Both the position numbers and the translations under genes were made by a program. The notes beneath the pieces are model-generated. The model had not been told where the DNA came from. It did no database searches and was given only the letters and a program-made list of their open reading frames with translations. A stretch of 64,000 bases of DNA from Tetraselmis striata (taxonomy: Eukaryota; Chlorophyta; Chlorodendrophyceae; Chlorodendrales; Chlorodendraceae): the NCBI GenBank assembly GCA_006384855.1, contig VCJN01003098.1, positions 62,001-126,000 on the forward strand, written 5' to 3'. Position 1 is the first letter of the stretch; each line of letters opens with the position of its first letter. Below, piece after piece: positions 55,188-64,000 of this stretch.

Positions 55188-55718
55188 TGCGTGATGAGGC
55201 CCGGTGCGAGTAGTCGCGGGGGCGACGTCGGCAATGTCGTCTCGCGGCCTGCGGGGATGACGGGCGTATCGATCGCGCCGCCACCCTCAGCTCTGGTAGC
55301 CGCGTCGCCAGGAGTGTAGGTGCCCCGCGGCAGGGGGCTCCCAAAGCGGGCATGTGCTGCGGTGCTCCGACGCATTTGGAGCGTGCCTGCCGGCGTTGTA
55401 GTCGGAGGAGCCGAAGTACCTGTCGGCCGCCTTTGTCGCCCCGCCGGCGCCAGCGACGGCTACTTCGCAAGTGCACCGGCCTGCGACCCCACCGCCCTGT
55501 ACTGCCATCCGGTACCCCGGGTTGGCGCAGAGGATGTAACAGCGCCCCACCTTCTGCTTCCACAGCCCCTGCGCCCGTAGAGTGTCGTCATCCATGCGGT
55601 CCAGGAAGGCGTGCAACTCGGCCGTGGGGACCTTCATCTTTCGCGCCACCGCGTCCAGCAGGCTCCATTGGTTGGAGGTCCGCACCCCCAGCAGGGACCG
55701 CCCAAGCGGGGACTCCAT
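55188..55718 (-). CDS. Hypothetical protein, C-terminal part in the 240-bp repeat
   Basis: The minus-strand frame from ATG 55718 has a balanced first half (SNQWSLLDAVARKMKVPT, AELHAFLDRMDDDTLRAQGL, VGRCYILCANPGYRM). It then enters the duplicated segment (DYNAGRHAPNASEHRS), which is repeated in the left copy. The frame runs to 55287 before losing coherence. No domain is recognised. The first half looks like genuine coding sequence, perhaps from a transposon. Confidence 0.4.
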
Positions 55719-56245
55719 GCTTTCGAGAAGGGGAAGCCGTCTGGATTGGAGTGTTGATACCTACCTAGCGAGGTGGGGCGCGTGTTGGATGTGCAAAGCT
55801 GCCCTGAGGGACAAGCCCACTGTCGTCAACTTGATTGGGAGCTTGCGCTGGCAGTCACCGACAGGGGGCAGAAAGTCTTGCGTTCGGTACGAGTTCTTCC
55901 ACCATAATCCGTCTGGCGCTTCCGTCGCGGCTCCCACCGCAGTCACTCACTGCAACTGGCTCCCTCACTACTTACTTGTGTGGCCAACGCTGGCCGCTGA
56001 TGCCGCGGCCTCTACTATTTACGTAGTGTCGTGGTACCAGCAGGTAGTTGCCTGCGCACACTACTGCCCGATGAGGGGGTTGCGCCCCGTCCCGCTCGGC
56101 CCGCCGACGACTCGCGGCCGACGACTGCGCTGCACTGGCACTGGTTCTGGTACTTAGCGTTTGATGTGCCTGCTTGCCCGGCTTGCCCCTGCCGCCCGTA
56201 GTAGTACTTTTCCTTCGCCCGACTCTACCCCGTGTAACCAAACCC

Positions 56246-57114
56246 GTGTAACCAATGCCGCTAAACTAGTTAAGGCATCGGTGTGGGCGCGTTACGAATC
56301 GTCGGCATCGTTAGCACGCAGAAACACCTAGGGTATATATGTCCAGGCGTCTTATGCGTCACACCCGTTGCCACAGTACGGTGTGGGTGTCCCCGCGGGG
56401 GTGGTGGCCGGGTTGCACATTATGATACAATTATTATATACGCACCCGTGTATTTCCCACTGCCCGCCGATTGGCCCGGATTCATGCCATGCCTGAGCGG
56501 TTGATTCCTTGAACACTGCCCTGCATGTGGCGGAGGTGAATCTGAGACTATCGAACATATGTTGGTGGAGTGCCCGCGGTGGGGGTATCACCGTCATAAT
56601 TTCGGGTTGTTAGTTCCGGAGTTCAGGGATTTTATTAGTAGTCAGGTTATTGCGTCAAAACCTGAGGACTTAACTGCCTTTATTTTGGGCGGGTCCCCCC
56701 CCTCCCTTCACGGCGCCCTGGATTTTACTGGGAATGGGAAATTTTTCCAGCTATGGCGTCGGGCCCTCCCTCACATTGCCTTTTTTGTTGCACATGTATC
56801 GCACTCCCGAAATGCTTTGCTCCGCGGGTTGGGGCTTGCCCCAACTCGCATTACTCGAATGGGCCGACGCCCAAACGGGTAGGGCGGACCTTTCGTGGTC
56901 AGTGCCGGGTATTTTGATGGCAATGTTTTAGACGGCGATCCAACAGTGTTGGAAATTCCGTCACTGGCCTTTAATTAGTCTTGCAGAATGCTTCGGCAAT
57001 TTGCTTGATGACTATAACGGAGCGTCGCCTACCCAGGGCTTTCCGTAACTGGATTGCTGCCTAAACGGCCGTCTTAGAGACGCTGCAAGGGTTTCACTGG
57101 TGCCAGTAAAAAAA
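56246..57114 (+). mobile_element. 5'-truncated LINE, copy D
   Basis: 869 bp of the LINE 3' end. It encodes the C-terminal CCHC knuckle (CPACGGGESETIEHMLVECP, about 56517-56580) and a short tail (ALPHIAFFVAHVSHSRNALL), then the 3' UTR and an A9 tail. The 10-bp TSD AACCAAACCC flanks it (56236-56245, 57115-57124). A few extra bases (GTGTAACCA) at the 5' junction look untemplated. Confidence 0.9.
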
Positions 57115-57124
57115 AACCAAACCC

Positions 57125-59960
57125 ATCACTGTGCTGCGCTGGAGATAGTCGCTACTGGCTGAGTCGCTGCTTTGCTGTATGGGCCCCCTCTATGCTCGAT
57201 ACGTGCTGATGGCGTCGGTACGTCGGTACCAGTAAGGGGCTCTCCGAAACCATAGCGACTACACACGGCAAAACACGCCGCTCCGCTGTGCTGGTGATGT
57301 GGTCGTGCAGTGGTAAGTGGTGCTCCGAAACCATAGATAACACGGTCCATGATCATCCCCTCCTCGACTCCGTGCTGGTCCGCTTTGGTCAGCACTGCTC
57401 CGGAACCATCCTTCAATCCATCGTCGCAGCGGCAGCACGTCATCGCGCCGCCTGCGGTATGCAAACCCTCCACTGGTGTCGTGCCCGTAGAAGAAGGCGC
57501 CCAGCAACAATAATTCCCACGCTCCTGCCCGCCAGAGCAACGCTAAGCGACACGCAATGGGTTGGGTAGTGTTGGCTGTGATGTGTGGCTGTGTCCTGCA
57601 TTGATTTTGAAGACGAGAATTCACGATTTATTTCGATTGGGATTAGCAGACTTCATGACGAAGTATGCGCGGCAAAGTTATTGGTTATGTTGGGAATCAA
57701 TATCAAGATTGACGAAACCCTGAAATAATTTACATACCCTCTGGCTGCTGAGTTGTATCAGATCACGTTCTCGGCAGTTGTATGGATATGAAGCCTTACG
57801 TGATCTCCAGGCCTGAACGAACTAGAAGAGTAGTTCCAAACTAGATAAAACGTCGGACGAATGCCGGCCCCCAAAATATTGGCCGTACCTTGTATCAGCA
57901 CTATGTTTTCGGGTATATCTTATAGCCCGCTCATCACGACAGCAACTAGATTTTTGTGGCATCACGTGCGCGCAAACCCTGAGCAATACTGAGCTTTCAG
58001 CTGTGCGATATGTTGCATGAGGACTTGATTTTCCTAGCATGGTACACTTACACCTGTTCATCCGGCAGTCTCCCGCTGCACGGCTGCCGCCCATAAAGCC
58101 AGGCTGCATGCAAAGGTCGGGGCCACTTTACTTGTTCCTTGAAACATTACACAGCAGTCCCCGGTGGTCAACTTTGGACGCAAGACGAAATCCCGCCTTC
58201 GTCTTCAGCTCCTATGCGCTCGATCCCGCTGTCGTGCTACTCGCACTGGTTGTGTGAAACGCGAGACCCCCGCAGGCCAGGAAAAACGTTACCGGGGAGA
58301 AACACCCTCTCTGAAGCTCTACTGGAAGCTCCACATGAGCGTAGCGATCAGCTATCAGGAGACGGTTGCAAGCGCGCCTAGACCTCAGTGGTGAGTGACG
58401 TGAATCTTCCTGTAGTTGATAGGCAGGTCAAAGGCGCCAATGTGGTCCAAGAAAGCCATGGAGACTATTGACAACCTCGTGTCCTGGCCCTTCCGGAGGG
58501 TGAAGGACGGGGTCCAATGCAGCGAGCAGCAGCAGATCATGCTATCGATAGAGATTCAACAAGCTGTCAACATCGCACGTACTCGTGACATGCTGCAGTG
58601 GTGATTTAACAACTCCGTCCTATCAAGATTACTTCAATAGCTTTTGTTACAGATTACGCGGCGCAACGTACTTATACGTATACATATATGTCAATAGCAT
58701 CGACTTGGTTAAAGTGCTCACCTCTCCTGGGTTGTGTCATTCCTGTCAAGGTAGCTTGTATGGAGTGGATGTCACAAGCGCCACCGCCGCACAGCCGGGG
58801 GGCAAGGCCGTCCCTGCGGTCATTGCACTCCCTCTGACGTTGGCAGGGTTCCAGCTCTGCAACATGGCTGACATGGCATGTGGCACAAAGAAGACCCGAG
58901 TCAGGAAGGGGACCGGGAAGATTATCTCCGAGGAGCGGGCCCTGGTGGTGCCATCTGAACAAGCACCTTCCTACCAGCTGTATCCAGACAGCGTGTTGCA
59001 GGAGCACTCTGACGTGAAGAATGTCAGCAGCTACTGGCCATGGGCGGCCAAAGACTGCTGATCCAGCCTCAGCACTCCCCGCCATGCCGACGTCCGGGCA
59101 GCGGCACGAGACCTTGACAGCACAGCATGCAGGGATGCATACCTCGTTTGATGTACTGTTGTGGAGAGTGCGGAGCCATTTATCAATACCTAGCCCTGGT
59201 CAGCATTGCTTCACCACTGCTCGACGGCACCACCCAATACGTGCCCGTATATGAACTGCGCAAAGAGTTCCCACCCCCAGGACACGTATCTCAAAGGCTC
59301 CCCTGGGTCCCTAGTATTGCGCTCTCTCCAGTGTTGTAGTTAACACTGCTTTCTTTTGCAGTTTCGCAGTGATAAACTGGAAGATGCAGTTTGCAAATCT
59401 GATCAGCGTCAGAGGCATGCATGCAATAACCAGCATACCCTGACAAGGTCGCATCACCTCGAGCTGCAGGAGTGAGTTAATCGGCGGCCTGAGGGGAAGA
59501 TAGTATATTGTCGCAACGTTGCGAATGCCCTGCAAGATCCCATACGTCATATGTTTACTTCCCACGCCGCGGCCAGCCTCCATTACCATTACGTACATTC
59601 ATCACCTCCATTACCAGGTGTGACAGCACAGAGCATGCGGGGATGCGTATGAGTACTTATCATCAACCATTACAATTGAATATGTCATCACCATGGCGCC
59701 GCTCCGAGATTGACAGGGAAAGCGCGCTTTGCGGGCTACCGCAATATGCAAAAGATTCGCCTCCGCTTGTTTCCGCTGTGAAACAGCCGCAAACAGCACC
59801 ACAGAATGCCCATGTAGGAAACTGCACAGGAGATGTGCAGTCACAATCATTGTAATTTGATGAAATCGTAGTTGCTGAGCAGTGAGGGGATGATGCTGAG
59901 TGGAATGGGAGGTGCAGCGGAGCCAGTGCGGCTTCCACTGGCCAAGCCCCTGACTGCTGA
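57125..59960. other. No clear gene
   Basis: Less GC-rich than most of the window. It contains paired copies of CTCCGAAACCATAG (about 57241 and 57331) and short frames on both strands. Plus-strand stretches at 58441-58604 and 58585-59061 have mixed composition but no recognised domain or convincing splice set. I cannot support a gene. Confidence 0.45.
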
Positions 59961-59968
59961 AGCTACAC

Positions 59969-59973
59969 TTACA
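59969..59973 (-). promoter_or_regulatory. Poly(A) signal TGTAA of the SPFH gene
   Basis: On the minus strand TGTAA lies 114 bases after the stop codon. The 3' UTR between them contains a 22-nt homopolymer (60023-60044). Confidence 0.55.
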
Positions 59974-60022
59974 CTTGGGCGCGTCTCAGGTGAGCAGGCG
60001 CATGAGCACATCGCGCCAGGGT

Positions 60023-60044
60023 CCCCCCCCCCCCCCCCCCCCCC
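60023..60044. repeat. 22-nt poly(C) run (poly(G) in the SPFH gene 3' UTR)
   Basis: Uninterrupted; it lies 44 bases beyond the stop codon on the transcript. Confidence 0.9.
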
Positions 60045-60087
60045 AACCCTGGATATGCCGTATTGCTTGTTGGTGCCTCTCCGCCCT

Positions 60088-62099
60088 CTATTTGTGCCCA
60101 TCGCCGAGGATGAGCGGGAGGCCGTTCTTGGAGTTGCCGACCACCACCACCTGCTCGAGGCAGCGCGGCCACGTCAGTAGGTGGTCAAGTGCAGGCTGAG
60201 AGCGATTTCTGGGCATGTGCACGCAGCTATGGCGGCCGGGCAGCCAGCAGGGCGCCGCACACCTTGGCGTTGGACGACTCGGCCAGGCGCTCGGTCGCCT
60301 CGATTCCCTTCCACTCCAGCAGTTCCGGGCTGATGCCCTACAGGGAGAAAATGCAGCGGGGACACGGACGGTTAGTGGCGGAATTGACGCGGGGATGACC
60401 AGTTCAGGGGAGGCTGGAGTGGGATGAGGGGGGAAGGGACAAAGGCGCGAGAAGGGAACATGTTGCTCTGAGGTCGTGAAAGCCCACCTCGCTGACGATC
60501 TTTTGGAAGTCGGAGATGCCCTGGGCCTCGATACGCTTGCGGTCGGCCTCCTGCTTCTCTGCAGACAGGCACGCCCCCCCAGAGGCAGCCCAGGTGTCAG
60601 CCAGCTCGCGGCCTCGCAGCTCCTGGCTCCAATCAATCAGCCAGCCTGGCGGGCGTGCTCACCCTTGGTGATGATGAACTCCATACGCTGCGACTCCTGC
60701 TCCGCCTTGAGCTTCTCCTCAATGGCGCCGCTCACAATTTTCTGCGACGGCGGCATGCGGGCGGCTCAGTGCCGGCGAGATGCCAAGCCATGCGCCAGGC
60801 GTCAGGCGGGGAGCGGACAGGGGCGCCCCCTCACCGGCAGCACCAACTTGCGCAGCAGAGCCTGCTCCACGATGATGCCACGCGGGGCCAGGTTGTCGTT
60901 GAGCTGCTTCTCGAGCTGCGCCACCACAACAGTCGGTCAGCCCAGCCCAGCGCGTCGCATGCTACTCCCTTCATGCAGAGAAGATTGCATTGGTACCCGT
61001 GTGGCTCAAAAGTGCGGGACTCCTTGGCCGGAAGGGGTGTTTGGGGAGCTGGAGGGCGTACCCCCAGGCTGAGCTCCTCGCGCCCTGCAGAGTAGAGGGT
61101 CTTGGCGTTGAAGCGGGCCGTGAGGGTGCGGATGGAGCTGGTGATCTCCGGGCGCATCACAACCTGGAAGCAGTCCCAAGGGCTCAAGCCCCCCCCACCC
61201 CCCCCTGTCCATGTCCACACCCTTCCCCCCTCTATCCAAAGTACCTCGCAGGCATTGCGGGTAGGCCAAGGCAGAGCCGCGCACCTCGTAGTATTTTGGG
61301 CCCACGGTGAGGTAAAGGTCCCGCACCTTGTCCGGCTGAACATGGTAGAGAATGGAGACTGCCGCGGGGCACAGGCGTCGCGTCAGCTGCTGCCAGATCT
61401 GGGTGATCTGTGGTCCATCCATGATACGGTCGATGTGGCTGCTAGGCAAGGCATGCAACAGGAGCAGTGGAGGAGTGATGGTGGGTTGCGCCCGCCACAG
61501 CCTCAGCCCGCAGCCAGAGCGACTGCGGGCGCATCGCACCATCCAGCTCCACGATGAGTCCCTCGTTGGTGGGCGCGTCCTGTGTCATCTCCGCCAGCTG
61601 CGTCTTTAGGGAGAAGAAGTGGGAGGAGGCAAACAGCGTCTTGAGGTGCATGCCTGCGGGGATGGTGTCCTTCGCCACGTAGCCTGCCAGCAAGAAGCAG
61701 ATGCAGAAAGGGCAGGGGCACATGGGGATAGCGGGAAGGGGTTGAGAGATATTTATAAACAATTCGTCACCCAGCACAATACGTTTCGGGGGAGGTGGAC
61801 TGCGGGGGCTGTAATCAGGTTGGTAGAAGGGCTACAAGGGGAAAAAAAGAGGGAGAGGCGGGAGGCAGCGCACCGTAGAAGTCAACGATTGCCAAGTGGC
61901 CAGCAGGGACCACTATGATGGGCGCACCCACAAGCAGAAACACCAGGAGGCCCGCCGCGAGGCCCGCGACATGCCGCTGCGAGTAGTACGACCTGCGGGG
62001 TGGGCCCCACGGCTGCTTGCTGCCGTCGCCCGCCAGCAGGCCGCGCTCTTCGCCGTCCATCATGCTGGACACGGGATCCTTTCCTCGGGACTTGGCCAT
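60088..62099 (-). CDS. Prohibitin-like SPFH/Band 7 membrane protein (9 exons, 304 aa)
   Basis: The exons on the minus strand are 62099-61874, 61683-61540, 61358-61285, 61163-61062, 60915-60835, 60741-60663, 60558-60488, 60337-60263 and 60150-60088. All are GT-AG with agreeing phases, giving 304 codons plus TAG. A 43-residue polar N-terminus is followed by one membrane segment (about 44-64: VAGLAAGLLVFLLVGAPIIV) and then the SPFH domain (VDFYGYVAKDTIPAGMHLK, VSILYHVQPDKVRDLYL, LAPRGIIVEQALLRKLVLP). A Glu/Lys/Gln coiled coil (about 205-260, KQEADRKRIEAQGISDFQKI) and a short tail (VVVVGNSKNGLPLILG) end it. Prohibitin-type proteins form ring scaffolds that organise proteases and lipids in mitochondrial or other membranes. 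Length fits the family. Organelle is not evident from the sequence. Confidence 0.92.
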
Positions 62100-62121
62100 A
62101 ACGGCGGCGGAAGTGTGGGGC

Positions 62122-62141
62122 GGGGGGGGGGGGGGGGGGGG
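62122..62141. repeat. Poly(G) run upstream of the SPFH start codon
   Basis: About 20 G lie 23 bases upstream of the ATG on the minus strand (poly(C) in the 5' UTR or promoter). Confidence 0.9.
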
Positions 62142-63265
62142 ATTGGGGGATGGAGAACACCTGCGCTGGCTCGCGCCCCGGGAACAGACGATGACGTGAG
62201 GCGAGCATAACACAGTGCCGATGGGGAGTAGCAATGGGTGGTCGAGGCAGGTGCACAATAGAGCGAGCCTTGTGACCTCTCTTGAACCTGATGATATCGG
62301 GTATCGGAGAAGTAATCGGAAAACAGACACTTATCTCTACATGCCATGGGGTGGGCGCCTAGAACGGCCGTAACAAGATGGCGACCACCACGTTGAATAG
62401 GAACGCCGACCTATTCACTCATCCTGTGTGGATGATTATGCGACGCGCGGCAGCAGCAACCACTGTACAATACCAGCCCGCTCTCCTCGGTCTTCGCAGC
62501 TATCTGTGCAGGAGAGAGAGTGCAGTCTAGCTTGTGCTTGTGCCATAACAGCCAAGTAGAAGTTTCCAGGTGTGATAGCAACTAGTCGCCAGTTTGCGCC
62601 TTTCCGGAGGTCAGGTCAGCACGGCGGGTCGGGGAGGCGCGCGGGGCTGCTGCTGTCGGGTGCGGTCGCCTCAGCTGGGAAGACATACACGGCAACACCA
62701 GTTGCGCGCACCGCCGTTGGCCGTGCACCGCGGCGCAGCTTCCCGTACCTTTCGTGCGCCCGACTGCTGTATATCAACTCAGTTGTAGCGTAGCGTGGGC
62801 TGTCTATGCGTGTGGCGGTTCCGGCGAGAATAACGTGGTTGAGGTACGAGCGGTGCTGCCGCTAGCGACTACCTGTTGCTGCCATGCCCCGCTTGCGTGC
62901 CCCTCGTCGCGCGGCAGTTGATGGGTTATTTCGTTATTTAATACAGGAAAGTTGGATTATTTATACAGGAGATTAAAAAGCCGCAAGGTATAGTCGCTGG
63001 CTATAGCGACTATGTATCTCCATAATCATTCGTCTCATAAGCGGTCAATGTCACTTCGACGGAGAGGCAAAATACTTGGCGGCACAGTACCCCTAGCATC
63101 ATCACATCAGCAGCGCGCGCAGCATATCATGTGCTCGTTGCTTAATTCAAGAATCCATACAGAAATTTAGAAGAAAATCCAGCTATGGGCCACAAGAGGC
63201 GGGAACCGCCATGACAGCCACCGACTAGGCATCGCCACCAGCCACCGCTCCACGCAGTAGGGACG
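62142..63265. other. Upstream region of the SPFH gene; no further gene seen
   Basis: The promoter must lie here but no clear motif was identified. Short frames only. Confidence 0.45.
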
Positions 63266-63269
63266 CTCT

Positions 63270-63870
63270 CCCCAGCACACAATCCCGGGCCACTCCAATA
63301 GCGGCACTAGGCCGGATGTGATGTGAAGGCGCCGACATGAAAGGGGCTTCGAAGTAGAGGTCTCGCAACAAGGAGCGGAAGTGGGGGGTTCCAGCCCAGA
63401 ACGGGGCGCCACGGGCGTGCAACAGACGCATGCCACCCAGCGCCAAATCCGCCGCTAGCTCGGTCGCGTCCCCTTCCACCAAACGCAGAACGCCTTCCAC
63501 ATCACAACATCCCGGGCCACTCCAATAGCGGCGCTGAGCCGAATGTGATGTGGAGGCGCCAACATGACAGGAAGGGAGAGAGTGCTCAACGAATAGCTAG
63601 GGAATGGAGAGCCGACCGGGCCAGCAACGACGTAAGACGCCGGTGTCCAGCGCGCGCTGTTCCGCCAAGCGCCAACTCCGCCGCCGGCTCGGTCGCGTCC
63701 CCTTCCGCCGAACGCAGAACTCCCTTCCCAGCACAACATCCCGGGCCACTCCAATAGCGGCACTAGACCGAATGTGATGTGGAGGCGCCGACAGGACATG
63801 AAGGGAGAGGGTGCTCAAAGAACAGCGAACATGGAGTTGACCGGACCAGCAACGGTGTAAGACGCCGGTG
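63270..63870. repeat. About 229-bp tandem repeat, nearly 3 units
   Basis: CCGGGCCACTCCAATAGCGG recurs near 63287, 63511 and 63740, each time followed by GAATGTGATGTGGAGGCGCC-like sequence and GCTCGGTCGCGTCCCCTTCC. The units diverge by about 10-15%. Minus-strand frames are open through each unit, but no domain is recognised. Confidence 0.85.
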
Positions 63871-64000
63871 TCTAGCTCACACGCACTGATCCTCCGCGGC
63901 AATGGCAGCACGGGCGGGGCCAAGACTACCAAGGTGCGATCCCCGCCCCCATCCCCATCCGGGGGTGGAGGCGGAGGAAGGGCCCGCAATTCCGAGGGCC

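Noticed and set aside
59127-59200. YCCGECG motif resembling the start of the small RNA-polymerase subunit RPB12/RPC10
   Set aside because: The second CxxC half (RCRECGYRILYKKRT-type) is not found in the following ~1 kb on this strand, so the match is too short.

Overview
The window looks like nuclear DNA of a chlamydomonadalean (probably volvocine) green alga. It is mostly GC-rich and punctuated by long poly(G)/poly(C) runs. The two host genes that can be modelled have short exons with GT-AG introns, and TGTAA-type poly(A) signals occur. Several dense transposon families resemble those of volvocine genomes. There are no prokaryotic operons, rRNA genes or CRISPR arrays. Species cannot be fixed from the sequence alone.

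Host genes are few. A six-exon plus-strand gene at 38600-42710 encodes a 636-residue, very acidic, probably plastid-targeted protein of unknown function. A nine-exon minus-strand gene at 60088-62099 encodes a 304-residue prohibitin-like SPFH/Band 7 membrane protein. An apparently intronless RING-finger gene with one frameshift lies at 43537-44492. A BED-zinc-finger, transposase-like gene on the minus strand is cut in two by a retrotransposon (15550-15474, continuing at 9331-7481). A fragment with a piggyBac-type cysteine-rich tail lies at 6096-6677.

The rest is a layered set of mobile elements whose order of insertion can be read from target-site duplications (TSDs). Ty3/gypsy element A (9332-15473, TSD GTCA) sits in the BED gene. 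A LINE (about 21900-24167 plus 36449-38292) is split inside its reverse transcriptase by chromovirus-type gypsy element B1 (24168-36448, TSD GCGTG). B1 has lost its RT catalytic region and carries a 6.3-kb foreign insert (about 27600-33937) packed with tandem arrays. A second copy, B2 (46355-53784, TSD CCACC), sits in a tandem array. A 5'-truncated LINE (46730-47476, 14-bp TSD) has landed at B2's polypurine tract. Two more LINE 3' fragments (20884-21162, 56246-57114), a TRIM-like mini LTR element (45061-46126, TSD CCGCC) and a tRNA-derived SINE candidate (43113-43344) complete the set.

Other repeats include a tandem array of long hairpins (3957-5110), a 30-bp minisatellite family found at two loci in opposite orientation (7640-7945, 30845-31045), a roughly 185-bp satellite (31045-32660), a roughly 595-bp array of a methyltransferase-like coding fragment (28800-30690) and a roughly 229-bp array at the right end (63270-63870).

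The most unusual theme is a degenerate methyltransferase-like domain of (D/N)PPW type. It appears between gag and protease in both gypsy lineages, fused to gag in B1, and again as a tandem array inside the B1 insert.
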